Shown one piece after another: positions 17,981-27,839 of a stretch of DNA of 64,000 bases. The translations under genes were made by a program, and so were the position numbers. How positions within the stretch are numbered: position 1 is the stretch's first letter; each line of letters starts with the position of its first letter. The notes beneath the pieces are model-generated. The model was not told where the DNA came from. It saw only the letters and a list, made by a program, of their open reading frames with translations, and did no database searches. Source of the DNA: Tenacibaculum sp. Bg11-29 (GTDB lineage: Bacteria > Bacteroidota > Bacteroidia > Flavobacteriales > Flavobacteriaceae). The stretch is taken from positions 3,999,501 through 4,063,500 of the forward strand of contig NZ_PJBB01000003.1 in the NCBI RefSeq assembly GCF_002836595.1, written 5' to 3'.

Positions 17981-18787
17981 ATGTTAGAGTATATTTTTAC
18001 ACTAGTTATGCTAGTGCTTTTACAAGCAGTTTTAGGTTTCGACAACTTGCTATATATTTCTTTAGAATCTAAAAAAGCACCTTCATCTGACCAGAAAAAA
18101 GTTAGAAAGGTTGGTATCTTAATAGCAATTGCTTTAAGAATTATTTTATTATTTGTTTTAGTATCAATCATTGATTTTTTTAAAAACCCATTTTCTTTTC
18201 TTACTGGTGGAATAGATAATATTATTCACTTTGCTTTTAACGGACATAGTATTATTGTATTACTAGGAGGAGGTTTTATTATTTATACTGCTATTAAAGA
18301 AATATGGCACTTAATTTCTACTCAAGGGCTTGAAGTTGATGAAATGGCTACCGAAAAAAAAACGAAATCATCAAATGCTGTTATAACTAGTATTGTTATA
18401 ATGAATTTAGTTTTTTCTTTTGATTCTATTTTAGCTGCCATAGGACTTACTAGCGATATAGAAAATCCTACTGCTGCATTTATTATTATGGCGATTGCTA
18501 TTGTTTTTAGTGGCTTATTAATGCTTGTTTTAGCTGATAAAATATCGGTTTTCTTATCAAGAAATAGAATGTATGAAGTATTAGGATTGTTTATCCTTTT
18601 TATTGTTGGTATCATGCTAGTTACCGAAGGAGGACATTTAGCTCATATTAAAATATTCGGAAATGAAATTGTACCTATGAGTAATACAACATTTTACTTT
18701 GTTTTGGCTGTTTTAATTATTGTAGACGTTGTTCAAGGTCGTTACCAGAAAAAACTAAGTGCAGAAGACAAACAAAAACTAAGTTAA
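17981..18787 (+). CDS. TerC-family integral membrane protein
   Basis: 268 residues, about seven membrane segments. Acidic residues inside helices are typical of TerC/YceF proteins: VLGFDNLLYIS near residue 20 and VFSFDSILAAIG near residue 148. TerC proteins are linked to tellurite resistance and, in recent work, metal (manganese) export; here the substrate is inferred only by family. Followed by a bidirectional terminator. Confidence 0.88.
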   Translation: MLEYIFTLVMLVLLQAVLGFDNLLYISLESKKAPSSDQKKVRKVGILIAIALRIILLFVLVSIIDFFKNPFSFLTGGIDNIIHFAFNGHSIIVLLGGGFIIYTAIKEIWHLISTQGLEVDEMATEKKTKSSNAVITSIVIMNLVFSFDSILAAIGLTSDIENPTAAFIIMAIAIVFSGLLMLVLADKISVFLSRNRMYEVLGLFILFIVGIMLVTEGGHLAHIKIFGNEIVPMSNTTFYFVLAVLIIVDVVQGRYQKKLSAEDKQKLS

Positions 18788-18807
18788 ATAAAATTTTTAT
18801 TTCAAAT

Positions 18808-18848
18808 AAAAGAAAAGAGCAATGGAAATTCCATTGCTCTTTTCTTTT
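18808..18848. terminator. Bidirectional terminator between TerC and peroxidase genes
   Basis: Near-perfect stem AAAAGAAAAGAGCAATGG / CCATTGCTCTTTTCTTTT placed between convergent genes. Confidence 0.85.
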
Positions 18849-18871
18849 AAACTATTCTCTAATATAATTAA

Positions 18872-20656
18872 TTATTCATCAGTTAATGTCTTCATAAAAT
18901 CTATAACTTGAGAAATTTCTTTTGTTGATAAACTTAAACTATCAAAAGGTAGTGTTTGATATTCATTATGAAACCCTAAACCTGCACCACCTCCTTTATT
19001 ATAAAACCCCATCACCTCATTTAATGTTTTATACACACCATTATGCATATATGGTGCTGTTTTTGCTATATTTCTTACAGTAGGTGTTTTAAAAAAATGT
19101 TTACGTTCATTTGTTTTATACACATTATATCTTCCTAAATCTGTAGAAATTTTAGCATTAACCGTATCTATTGATGCTGGAACTCCAATAAATTCAATTT
19201 CTGTATCATTATAATTAGGTGGAACTGTACCGTTAAAAATAGGTGCAAAATGACAAGATGCACACAATGCTTTTCCCATAAATAAATTAAATCCTTGCTT
19301 TTCATCTGCTGATAGCGTTTCTTCTTCTGCTCGCATGTTTTTATCAAACTTAGAATTAAACGTATTTAAAGTTCTAATATAAGATGCTATTGCATGACGT
19401 ATATTAAAATTTATTCTTTTAGAACCGTATAAATTTGCTAGTGATTTTTTATACTCCTTATTTTTAGAAACACGTTGTACTACAGAATCCATAGACATAT
19501 TAAATTCATTATGATTCTCTACAACTCCAATAACCTGCCCTTCTAAACTACCTGCTCTAGCATCCATGAAGAAACTACGTTGATAAGATGAATATGTTAA
19601 TGTTGGACTGTTTCTTGTTTGATTTTTATCAAAAACCCTTCGACCATCTGTAAAAGCTAAATCTTTAACATGACAAGTTGCACAAGCCATATTATAATTT
19701 TTGGAAAGAGATTTATCATTAAACAGCTGTTTACCTAAAACTATCTTAGCTGCTAATTGAGTGGTATCACTTAAGTGATCTGAAAAATAATTTAAATTTA
19801 ATGCTTTTGATGAAAAAAGTGTTGTCATATTATTAGATAATGCCATCTCAAAAGGGAATTTAACCTTCCAATCTTTTTGAACTTCAACTAATAATTTTAA
19901 CTGAGTATTGGTATGTTTCTTTATAAAATTGAATCTATCAAAAGTATCAAAATCATAATCTAAATCTTTTTGAGCAGCTATTATTGCTGCTTCAAATTTA
20001 TTAAATAAAACTTTTGATGTAAACTTCTCTTTATTTATTAGAATAATATCTAGTAGCGTTTTGTACGTATACGTGCTTTCTAATAATGATTGGTTTAAAA
20101 CTGGTGAATCAAAACCTGTTATTCCAGTAGTTGCTATTCTTGTAATTTGATCTCTTATCAACCATATTATATGATGTGCTTTTAATTTAATAGCAACATT
20201 TTTTCGCATTAGTTTTAATCTAGCGCTTGTTACTCTTATTCCTCTTTTTAAAAATTCTTTATTTATATTGTCTTCATAAATAAGTTCTTCTATTACTTGA
20301 AAACCTATTGGATTTACAATTCTTGTATCATTACTTGCTTCTCCATGAACTCCTATAATATTTGGAGCATTCAATGATTTGTAATTGTCTTTATCTGAGA
20401 AGGCCAAAACTGGTTCTGATAATTTAAAAGCCTTACGAGCTAAAACATATATTTTCTGTTGCTCTTTAATAGTTTTCCCTTTCATACGATCTAAATTATC
20501 TATAGCATTAGAAAGGTGACTTATATATAATTTATTAATCTTATCAGAAAAATTAGTAATTGAGTTATATTCTTCTGGTTTATGATTGCATGATACAATT
20601 AAAAGCAAAAGACATACACAAAGGTATGTCTTAGCTTGACCGAATAAGTCTTTCAT
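18872..20656 (-). CDS. Di-haem cytochrome c peroxidase / MauG-like protein
   Basis: 594 residues. Lipoprotein-type leader (lipobox LIVSC). About 270 residues of helical N-terminal extension precede the peroxidase part. Two c-haem motifs: CATCH (followed by VKDLAFTDGRR) and CASCH (followed by FAPIF), and the conserved TPTVRNIAKTAPYMHNGV near the end. It should reduce peroxide or oxidise a partner in the periplasm. Starts 3 nt after the PhoX-like gene, so the two form an operon. Confidence 0.85.
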   Translation of the reverse strand: MKDLFGQAKTYLCVCLLLLIVSCNHKPEEYNSITNFSDKINKLYISHLSNAIDNLDRMKGKTIKEQQKIYVLARKAFKLSEPVLAFSDKDNYKSLNAPNIIGVHGEASNDTRIVNPIGFQVIEELIYEDNINKEFLKRGIRVTSARLKLMRKNVAIKLKAHHIIWLIRDQITRIATTGITGFDSPVLNQSLLESTYTYKTLLDIILINKEKFTSKVLFNKFEAAIIAAQKDLDYDFDTFDRFNFIKKHTNTQLKLLVEVQKDWKVKFPFEMALSNNMTTLFSSKALNLNYFSDHLSDTTQLAAKIVLGKQLFNDKSLSKNYNMACATCHVKDLAFTDGRRVFDKNQTRNSPTLTYSSYQRSFFMDARAGSLEGQVIGVVENHNEFNMSMDSVVQRVSKNKEYKKSLANLYGSKRINFNIRHAIASYIRTLNTFNSKFDKNMRAEEETLSADEKQGFNLFMGKALCASCHFAPIFNGTVPPNYNDTEIEFIGVPASIDTVNAKISTDLGRYNVYKTNERKHFFKTPTVRNIAKTAPYMHNGVYKTLNEVMGFYNKGGGAGLGFHNEYQTLPFDSLSLSTKEISQVIDFMKTLTDE

Positions 20657-20659
20657 TTT

Positions 20660-22171
20660 TTATCTTTCTAATCCTGTAATTAAGTGCAAAACAGAACCTT
20701 CTTTTCGGTTTGTTAAATTAGGATTTGCCTTTGGATCGGTAAATGATGTTCCGTCTGCTGGCTCCCAACCATGATTTTGAGTCATTACTAAAAATGAATT
20801 TTTTCCATTATTTACAATATCTGTAACATCAATCATTCCTGTAATTTCCCAATATTTAGAAGTTCTACCATACCCTAAAGATGCAGCTCTTTCTTGATCA
20901 CATTCTAAAACCGTTTTAAGTACTCCTGTTGATAAATTATATTGATATAGTTTAGAATAACCAATAATATTTGCATTTTCTGAAGCATATCCATTAGGGT
21001 CTTCTTGAATATAAACATAATTTTCAGTAACTAAAATATTATCAGGAGAATGGAATCCATCTGCTTTACCGCCAACTTTATCACCATCTAATACACAGGT
21101 AATTTTTGCTGTACCAGTTGGGTCAGTATCATTTAACACTACCTTGTAAACACGACCTAATATAGCACCTTTCCCTACTAAACCTGGTTTATTACGACCT
21201 GTTACTGCAAAATATATTTCTCTATTATTTGCTGCAGAACCTCTTCTCCAATCAATATCTTCTAATCTAGAAAACCCCATGACACCTTTCGTTTTACACT
21301 CAGCATCTAAGGCATTAATTTCTTTTTCTTCTAGCTCAACGAACTCAACATCGTATTCAGCTCCTTCAGTCATATCAACTTCATAAGTTACGCCTGGCGA
21401 GGTAACTTTTAAACCGTATAGTTTCCCGCTATCTAAATCACCTCTATTACCAACATACATTCCTAATTGACCAGATGGTACTTCGTTATTAGCATTATCA
21501 TCACCAATAAAAGCTACCGTTTTATCTGCATAAGCATCTTTTCCTATAACTACAGCATTTTCAGTAGACCATTGCCCCATTGCTGTTACCATAGTTCCTG
21601 TACTTGCATCAGATACCGATTTATAAGGATCAGTTACAAAAACCCCTTTAGAAGCACCTCCCCATTCACCACCTGACAAATATAAAGGTCCGAAACCATG
21701 TTCGCTAGGAGAAATCATCGATCCTGAACATTGAGCTGTTTCACCTGTTGCTGTTGCATTTAAAATATACGCTGCCGATATTGGTCTTAAATTTTCGTTT
21801 AACTTAATTCTTGCGATAGAATAATCTGCTTCAATATTATTTATTAAAGTAAAAGTACCATCTGTTTCTGCTAATAACCCGGCACCGTCTGCCATAGAAC
21901 CGTATACAAAATCTGGTGAGTTTGGTATAACATCTTCAGATGATAAAATTGGTGTAATTTTTAACCCAACAAAACTACTAGTAACCTTTAAAAAATTTGG
22001 TGTTTTAGAAACTGCTAAATAAGTTAAGACATCAGTTCCATTCTCTCCATCAGTACCATTAGTACCATCTATACCATTCTCTCCATCAATTCCATCTTCA
22101 CAAGATGTAAATATAATTGTACTAATAGAAATTGCTAATAAAGCTAATAAGCTTAATTTTATTTTTTTCAT
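20660..22171 (-). CDS. PhoX-like (DUF839) lipoprotein with collagen-like N-terminus
   Basis: 503 residues. Lipoprotein signal (IIFTSC, Cys near residue 24) followed by a short Gly-x-Asn/Asp repeat tract (DGIDGENGIDGTNGTDGENG). The body is a beta-propeller-like fold with PhoX/DUF839 features: RLEDIDWRR, EIYFAVTGRN, HSPDNILVTENYVYIQED. PhoX enzymes are calcium/iron phosphatases; whether catalytic residues are intact was not established. Paired with the di-haem peroxidase downstream. Confidence 0.72.
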   Translation of the reverse strand: MKKIKLSLLALLAISISTIIFTSCEDGIDGENGIDGTNGTDGENGTDVLTYLAVSKTPNFLKVTSSFVGLKITPILSSEDVIPNSPDFVYGSMADGAGLLAETDGTFTLINNIEADYSIARIKLNENLRPISAAYILNATATGETAQCSGSMISPSEHGFGPLYLSGGEWGGASKGVFVTDPYKSVSDASTGTMVTAMGQWSTENAVVIGKDAYADKTVAFIGDDNANNEVPSGQLGMYVGNRGDLDSGKLYGLKVTSPGVTYEVDMTEGAEYDVEFVELEEKEINALDAECKTKGVMGFSRLEDIDWRRGSAANNREIYFAVTGRNKPGLVGKGAILGRVYKVVLNDTDPTGTAKITCVLDGDKVGGKADGFHSPDNILVTENYVYIQEDPNGYASENANIIGYSKLYQYNLSTGVLKTVLECDQERAASLGYGRTSKYWEITGMIDVTDIVNNGKNSFLVMTQNHGWEPADGTSFTDPKANPNLTNRKEGSVLHLITGLER

Positions 22172-22310
22172 TATAATTATGATTAAGTTGTTTTTGATGC
22201 AACAAATTAAAGGCTAGTTTGTAAAGCTTATAGCAGTATTATTTTAATAACACATCATTAAAATGTAAATTTTATTAAGAGAACTTAAATAATTAGATTC
22301 ATTCTAAACA

Positions 22311-22340
22311 AAAAAGGTGGGCTATATTAGCCCACCTTTT
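22311..22340 (-). terminator. Terminator of dps
   Basis: Stem AAAAGGTGGGCTA / TAGCCCACCTTTT, with a T-rich run on the minus strand, 20 nt after the dps stop. Confidence 0.85.
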
Positions 22341-22359
22341 ATATTTAAACTTATTAAAA

Positions 22360-22830
22360 CTAAGCTAACCATGCATTTAACATCCATATTATTTTCTCTT
22401 GCTCAGCAATAAAGTCACTTATCATTGAATTTGTACCTTCATCATTTGCTTCTCCTGATAAATCTAAAATTCCTCTTTCAATTTTCAATAACTCAGATAA
22501 TGATTCAACAACTAATTCTACTGCAGCAACATCTTTACTTATATTTTTCCCTACAGGAACTTTAGCTGCTTTTATATAATCATCAAAAGTATGTAATGGT
22601 GTTCCTTGTAAAGTTAAAATTCGTTCAGCAATTAAATCTACTTTTAACTGAGAATCTGTATATAACTCTTCAAACTTTACATGTAATTCAAAGAAACTTT
22701 TCCCTTTAATATTCCAATGTAAACCTCTTACATTTTGGTAGTATACCTGAAAATTAGCTAATAATACATTTAATTCTTTTACTAATTCAATTGATTTTTC
22801 TTTATCTAATCCTAAAACAGTTGTATTCAT
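22360..22830 (-). CDS. dps: Dps-family ferritin-like DNA protection protein
   Basis: 156 residues, the usual Dps length. The ferroxidase region is visible in LHWNIKGKSFFELHVKFEEL (His, and the downstream Asp/Glu of the intersubunit site), and the C-terminal helix has EANDEGTNSMISDFIAEQEK. Oligomeric cytoplasmic iron/peroxide scavenger. It is divergent from oxyR across a 114-nt gap with a dyad operator, so peroxide control is likely. Confidence 0.92.
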   Translation of the reverse strand: MNTTVLGLDKEKSIELVKELNVLLANFQVYYQNVRGLHWNIKGKSFFELHVKFEELYTDSQLKVDLIAERILTLQGTPLHTFDDYIKAAKVPVGKNISKDVAAVELVVESLSELLKIERGILDLSGEANDEGTNSMISDFIAEQEKIIWMLNAWLA

Positions 22831-22865
22831 ATTATTTTTATTTAGTTATTTATCTTTTGCTGTGC

Positions 22866-22873
22866 CAAAATTA
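22866..22873 (-). promoter_or_regulatory. -7 box of the dps promoter (TAATTTTG)
   Basis: Consensus TAnnTTTG on the minus strand 36 nt before the dps ATG. No TTG at -33; a dyad (22891-22917) occupies that position. Confidence 0.55.
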
Positions 22874-22890
22874 CATTCAAATAAACTAAA

Positions 22891-22917
22891 AAAACTATAA
22901 GCCTTATTGATAGTTTT
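22891..22917. promoter_or_regulatory. Probable OxyR operator between dps and oxyR
   Basis: Perfect 8-bp dyad AAAACTAT-N11-ATAGTTTT. OxyR sites are built from ATAG/CTAT half-sites. It lies just upstream of the dps -7 box and 28 nt before the oxyR start, where one bound regulator could activate dps and adjust its own gene. Confidence 0.65.
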
Positions 22918-22944
22918 AATATCTTTATCAAAAAATTTGATACA

Positions 22945-23886
22945 ATGACAATCACACAGTTAAAATATACCCTTGCTGTAGCTGAATACAAGAACTTTAC
23001 TATTGCTGCTGAGCACTGCTTTGTTACGCAACCCACTTTAAGTATGCAGATACAAAAACTGGAAGATGAATTAGAAGCTAAAATATTTAATCGCTCAAAA
23101 AAACCAATTGAATTAACAGAAGTTGGTGAAAAAATTATTGAACAGGCTAAAGTTATTGTTGATGAAAGTAATCGAATTATAGATATTGTTCATCAACAAA
23201 AAGGATATGTAGGTGGTGAGTTTAGACTTGGTATAATACCTACTGTTATGCCTACCTTATTACCAATGTTTTTAAAAACATTTAATAAAAATTACCCAAA
23301 GGTTCAATTAATTATTGAAGAATTAACTACTGAAGAAATCATTAGAAAGTTAACCGACGGACATATTGATGCTGCTTTAGCGGCAACACCTTTAGAGAAT
23401 GAAGCTATAAAAGAACGTGTATTATACTACGAACCTTTTGTTGGCTTAATACCTAACGAACACCGCTTGTATCATCAGAAAAAGATTAAAATTGATGATT
23501 TAGAAGTTGATGACATTTTGCTTTTAGAAGATGGCCATTGCTTTAAAAACAGTATTATTAATTTGTGTAGAACCAATAAGAAAAATTCAACACATCATTT
23601 TCAATTAGAAAGTGGAAGTTTTGATACCCTTATAAAACTATCAAAAGATGGTTTAGGAATGACTTTATTACCTTATCTAAATACGCTGGATTTAAATGAA
23701 CAAGATAAAGCACATTTAAGAGATTTCGAAACTCCGCCTCCAGCAAGAGAGGTTAGTTTAATATACCATAAATCTCAGCTTAAAATGCAATTAATTGAAG
23801 CTCTAAAAAGCACAATAGATAGTGTAGTAAGAGGTGCTATTGCTTTTAGTGATGTAGAGATTATTAGCCCAATAAATAAAATATAG
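22945..23886 (+). CDS. oxyR: OxyR, LysR-type hydrogen peroxide sensor
   Basis: 313 residues. N-terminal winged helix (LKYTLAVAEYKNFTIAAE, then TQPTLSMQIQKLE) and substrate-binding-like domain. The redox pair is present: Cys in EDGHCFKNSIINLCRTN, two cysteines nine positions apart as in OxyR Cys199/Cys208. Cytoplasmic. Divergent neighbour dps is a classical OxyR target. Confidence 0.93.
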   Translation: MTITQLKYTLAVAEYKNFTIAAEHCFVTQPTLSMQIQKLEDELEAKIFNRSKKPIELTEVGEKIIEQAKVIVDESNRIIDIVHQQKGYVGGEFRLGIIPTVMPTLLPMFLKTFNKNYPKVQLIIEELTTEEIIRKLTDGHIDAALAATPLENEAIKERVLYYEPFVGLIPNEHRLYHQKKIKIDDLEVDDILLLEDGHCFKNSIINLCRTNKKNSTHHFQLESGSFDTLIKLSKDGLGMTLLPYLNTLDLNEQDKAHLRDFETPPPAREVSLIYHKSQLKMQLIEALKSTIDSVVRGAIAFSDVEIISPINKI

Positions 23887-23891
23887 TATAT

Positions 23892-23919
23892 AAAAAATCC
23901 CGCAATTGCGGGATTTTTT
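23892..23919. terminator. Bidirectional terminator between oxyR and SulP
   Basis: Palindrome AAAAAATCCCGCAA / TTGCGGGATTTTTT between convergent stop codons. Confidence 0.88.
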
Positions 23920-23923
23920 ATAT

Positions 23924-25816
23924 TTAAAATTTATACTCTGATAAAGGCTTTGGAAAGTCTTCAGGGTTTGCTGCTAAATGATAACGAGGATCATCTACTG
24001 CTTCTTCTATAACTCCTCTAAAAATAGGACTTGCTTTATATAGTAACACCTTACAATCTTCACTTAAATGCTTAAGTATTACTTTTTTTCCTGCTGCTTG
24101 ATACTTCTCTACCAATCCGAAAATAGCTTCAATGGCCGAGTGATCTGCAACTCTTGACTCTACAAAATCAATTTCTACAGTATCTGGATCATTTTTAATA
24201 TCAAACTTCACATTAAAATCGGTAATACTTCCAAAAAATAAAGGCCCCCATATTTCATATACTTTGGTTCCATCTGGTTTTAGTCGTTTTCTTGCTCTAA
24301 TTTTCTTAGCACTTGACCAAGCAAAAGATAATGCTGAGATTATAACACCTACAAATACTGCTATTGCTAAATCAAAAATTACTGTTACTGCCGATACTAT
24401 AATTAAGACAAATACATCTGATTTAGGTATCTTATTCATAATTCTAAAACTAGACCAAGCAAAAGTTTCAATAACCATCATAAACATTACTCCTACTAAG
24501 GCTGCAATTGGCACTTGTTCAATATATTTATCTGCAAATAAAATAAAAGTTAATAAAGTTAACGACATCATTACTCCTGATAATCGTCCTCTACCACCTG
24601 CATTTATATTAATTACTGTTTGACCTATCATACCACAACCACCAGTACCACCAAATAAACCACTTACCATGTTTCCTGCACCTTGCGCTACACACTCTTT
24701 ATTTCCGTTTCCTCTTGTTCCTGTTAACTCATCAACTAAATTCATTGTCATTAATGTTTCAATTAAACCAACAGAAGCGGCTAAGAAAGCATAAGGTGCA
24801 ATGAATTTTAAGGTATCTAAATTAAAAGGTAAATTACTCCAAAGTTCAAATAAGTTTAATTTTTTAGAAATTTCATCTATCCCATTTAAACCAGCTCCTC
24901 CTCCATCTCTAATAAAATCACCTACATTAATTGAAGTTAAACCACTAAAAATTGAAATTAAAGTAACTATTAAAATAGCAGTTAAAGCTGCAGGTATCTT
25001 AGTTGTTAATTTTGGTAACCCCCATACAATAAGCATTGTTAATAATACTAAACCAATCATAGTATACAACTTTTTACCTTGCATTGTTGATTTTACAACC
25101 CCCGTATCTTTTACAGCATAAAACCCATCGTCTTTTACATTAAAAATAACTTTTTTAGTTATTGGATTAAAAACCTGACCATCAGCAATAACAAATTCTT
25201 CTTTACTTGTTTGAAAGTTGATAACTGAATTTTCTTTAACCTTATATATAATAGTACCAGATAATATATCCTTTACCTCATTATTATTTACATTATATAC
25301 TAATTCTTTAGTTTCGGTTTTACGTTTGTTCTGACCAAAAAAATCTTTTGAATTTTCTGTAAACATTCCTAACTGAGCCATAAAAATAACAATAGCTAAT
25401 CCGTTTACAAACCCCATCATTACAGGGTGTGGTATTAATCGCACAAATTTACCTAACTTAAAGACACCTGCTAACACTTGTATAATTCCCATTAAAACGA
25501 CTGCTGCTAACAAATAAAAATAACCCATATTTTCTACAGGGTTATCAAATAAAAGGCCTTTAGCATGTCCTTCTTGAATCATGTGAACAAAAATAACCGC
25601 TACAGCACCAGCAGCTCCAGATATTAAACCTGGTCTACCTCCAAATATAGCTGAAATTATTCCTACTACAAAAGCACCAAATAATGCTACAATAGGACTT
25701 ATTTGAGCTACAAAAGCAAAAGCTACCACTTCAGGTATCATTGCTAAAGAAACTGTTATACCCGCTAACGTATCGTCTTTAATCTTAAGTTTCTTGTTTT
25801 TAATATATTTCATCAT
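23924..25816 (-). CDS. SulP-family anion transporter with STAS domain
   Basis: 630 residues: 10-14 membrane segments of the SLC26/SulP type (GLISGAAGAVAVIFV; the glycine-rich GTGGCGMIGQTVININAGGRGRLSG signature spread over residues ~395-420) and a C-terminal STAS domain (VEIDFVESRVADHSAIEAI). An extra hydrophilic, beta-rich stretch of about 90 residues (around 160-250) interrupts the membrane domain, unusual for the family. Imports sulfate, bicarbonate or similar anions; substrate undecided. Confidence 0.88.
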   Translation of the reverse strand: MMKYIKNKKLKIKDDTLAGITVSLAMIPEVVAFAFVAQISPIVALFGAFVVGIISAIFGGRPGLISGAAGAVAVIFVHMIQEGHAKGLLFDNPVENMGYFYLLAAVVLMGIIQVLAGVFKLGKFVRLIPHPVMMGFVNGLAIVIFMAQLGMFTENSKDFFGQNKRKTETKELVYNVNNNEVKDILSGTIIYKVKENSVINFQTSKEEFVIADGQVFNPITKKVIFNVKDDGFYAVKDTGVVKSTMQGKKLYTMIGLVLLTMLIVWGLPKLTTKIPAALTAILIVTLISIFSGLTSINVGDFIRDGGGAGLNGIDEISKKLNLFELWSNLPFNLDTLKFIAPYAFLAASVGLIETLMTMNLVDELTGTRGNGNKECVAQGAGNMVSGLFGGTGGCGMIGQTVININAGGRGRLSGVMMSLTLLTFILFADKYIEQVPIAALVGVMFMMVIETFAWSSFRIMNKIPKSDVFVLIIVSAVTVIFDLAIAVFVGVIISALSFAWSSAKKIRARKRLKPDGTKVYEIWGPLFFGSITDFNVKFDIKNDPDTVEIDFVESRVADHSAIEAIFGLVEKYQAAGKKVILKHLSEDCKVLLYKASPIFRGVIEEAVDDPRYHLAANPEDFPKPLSEYKF

Positions 25817-25896
25817 AATATTCTAGGCTATTGTAAAAGTTGGCAAATGTAAAGATAATTTTATTCATATAGTTTTATGTTTAATCAACTTTAATT

Positions 25897-25926
25897 TTGC
25901 GGACATAATTTTTTACTTTATTTTTG
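25897..25926 (+). promoter_or_regulatory. Promoter of the pyrR operon (TTG-N19-TATTTTTG)
   Basis: TTG at 25897-25899 and TATTTTTG at 25919-25926, spaced 19 nt, a full Bacteroidota consensus. The leader to the pyrR ATG is only ~30 nt, too short for a PyrR attenuator. Confidence 0.65.
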
Positions 25927-25961
25927 AACGTTGAATTATCGAACCAATTTGATAGCAAAAC

Positions 25962-26516
25962 ATGAGCAGGAAAATACTACTTACTTCGAAAGATATTGAA
26001 ATCATTCTGCATCGATTAGCATGCCAGTTAATCGAAAATCATAACGATTTTTCTAATACTGTTTTAATAGGTCTTCAACCAAGAGGAACTTTTTTAGCTA
26101 AACGATTAGCTAAATTATTAACAGACCAGTATCATATTAAAGATTTACAATTAGGGTTTTTAGATATTACCTTTTATCGTGATGATTTTCGTAGAAGAGA
26201 TGAACCGTTAGAAGCTACATCAACTAAAATTGATTTTTTAATTGAAGGGAAAAAAGTAGTAATTATTGACGATGTTCTCTATTCAGGAAGAAGTGTGCGA
26301 AGCGCTTTAACAGCTATTCAGTCATATGGAAGACCAGATAACATAGAATTATTAGTCTTAATCGATCGTCGTTTTAGTCGTCACTTACCAATTCAACCTA
26401 ATTACAGAGGTAGACAAGTAGATGCTATTAACGAAGAAAACGTGATTGTTAATTGGCTAGAAACTCACAAAAAAGATACTATTTACCTAGAAAGCAAGCC
26501 TACAAAGCTTGATTAG
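25962..26516 (+). CDS. pyrR: PyrR bifunctional regulator / uracil phosphoribosyltransferase
   Basis: 184 residues with the PRPP-binding motif VVIIDDVLYSGRSVRSAL and the PyrR signature DITFYRDDFRRR and VLIDRRFSRHLPIQPNYRGR. It makes UMP from uracil and PRPP and in many bacteria binds pyr mRNA. First gene of pyrR-pyrB, 24 nt before pyrB. Confidence 0.93.
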   Translation: MSRKILLTSKDIEIILHRLACQLIENHNDFSNTVLIGLQPRGTFLAKRLAKLLTDQYHIKDLQLGFLDITFYRDDFRRRDEPLEATSTKIDFLIEGKKVVIIDDVLYSGRSVRSALTAIQSYGRPDNIELLVLIDRRFSRHLPIQPNYRGRQVDAINEENVIVNWLETHKKDTIYLESKPTKLD

Positions 26517-26540
26517 TTATGATTATAAAAATAAACTAAG

Positions 26541-27473
26541 ATGAAGCAGTTAAGTGTTGAAAATTTATTAGGTATTAAGTACCTTAACAAAAATGATTTA
26601 GAGCTTATTTTTGAAACTGCTTCACATTTTAAAGAAGTTATAAATAGACCTATTAAAAAAGTACCTTCTCTTCGAGATATTACCATTGCTAATCTATTTT
26701 TTGAAAATAGTACACGTACAAAATTATCATTTGAATTAGCTGAGAAACGATTATCTGCCGATGTTATTAATTTTTCTGCAGGACAATCATCAGTAAAGAA
26801 AGGAGAAACTTTAATAGATACCGTAAACAATATTTTATCAATGAAGGTAGATATTGTTGTGATGCGTCATGCAAGTGTTGGTGCAGGAATATTTTTATCG
26901 AAACATGTAGATGCTAGAATAATAAATGCTGGTGATGGAACTCATGAACATCCTACCCAAGCTTTATTAGATAGTTTCTCTATGCGTGAAGCTTTAAATA
27001 GTAATTTAAAAGGTAAAAAAATTGTTATTGTTGGTGATGTTTTACACTCTCGTGTTGCATTATCTAACATATTTGCTTTACAGTTACAAGGTGCAAAAGT
27101 AAAAGTTTGTGGGCCAACAACTTTAATTCCTCGATATATTTCTAGCTTAGGTGTTGAAGTTGAAACAAATTTAAAAAAGGCCTTAGAATGGTGTGATGTA
27201 GCCAACGTTTTACGTGTACAACACGAACGTATGGATATTAAATACTTTCCATCAACAAGAGAATATACACAGCTTTTTGGGATTAATAAAGAACTACTAG
27301 ATAGTCTTGGCAAAGAAATTGTAATTATGCACCCAGGTCCTATAAACCGAGGAGTAGAACTAACAAGTGATGTTGCTGACAGTAATCAATCTATCATCTT
27401 AAATCAGGTAGAAAATGGTGTAGCCGTACGAATGGCTGTTATGTATTTATTAGCACAGCAAATAAAGAGATAG
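26541..27473 (+). CDS. pyrB: Aspartate carbamoyltransferase catalytic subunit
   Basis: 310 residues. Carbamoyl-phosphate motif FFENSTRTKLSFELAEKRL near residue 55, the H-E-HPTQALLD motif, and the C-terminal MHPGPINRGVEL. Second step of pyrimidine biosynthesis. Followed by a STAS-like gene after 2 nt. Confidence 0.95.
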   Translation: MKQLSVENLLGIKYLNKNDLELIFETASHFKEVINRPIKKVPSLRDITIANLFFENSTRTKLSFELAEKRLSADVINFSAGQSSVKKGETLIDTVNNILSMKVDIVVMRHASVGAGIFLSKHVDARIINAGDGTHEHPTQALLDSFSMREALNSNLKGKKIVIVGDVLHSRVALSNIFALQLQGAKVKVCGPTTLIPRYISSLGVEVETNLKKALEWCDVANVLRVQHERMDIKYFPSTREYTQLFGINKELLDSLGKEIVIMHPGPINRGVELTSDVADSNQSIILNQVENGVAVRMAVMYLLAQQIKR

Positions 27474-27475
27474 TT

Positions 27476-27808
27476 ATGAAGATAGAAGAAAAAACTAGCT
27501 ATGTTTTAATTAGCCCAGAAGAAAAAACTTTTTTAGATTTCATATCAATATTTAATAATGAACATGATAAGTTAAAAAACAAACACCTTATTATTAAAAT
27601 TTTAGATAATTTTAATGCTTCTAAAGAAAATATTTCACTATTTTTGGAGTATTCAAATGAGCACCAAAATAATGGCACGTCTTTTGTAATAATATCAAAA
27701 AACGTGAATGTTGATGATTTTCCAGAAACATTTAATATTGTTCCAACATTAGTTGAAGCTGAAGATGTTATAGACATGGAAAATATTCAACGCGATTTGG
27801 GTTTTTAA
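27476..27808 (+). CDS. STAS-like small protein between pyrB and rnz
   Basis: 110 residues, cytoplasmic, alternating beta/alpha (HLIIKILDNF, ENISLFLEYSNEH, TSFVIISKN, IVPTLVEAEDVIDMENIQRD) in the order of the anti-sigma-antagonist (STAS) fold. The STAS Ser in the usual position is not evident. It is sometimes found before ribonuclease Z in Flavobacteriia (recollection). Function not assigned. Confidence 0.7.
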   Translation: MKIEEKTSYVLISPEEKTFLDFISIFNNEHDKLKNKHLIIKILDNFNASKENISLFLEYSNEHQNNGTSFVIISKNVNVDDFPETFNIVPTLVEAEDVIDMENIQRDLGF

Positions 27809-27839
27809 CATTTTATTTATTACCCCTAAATGAATACAT

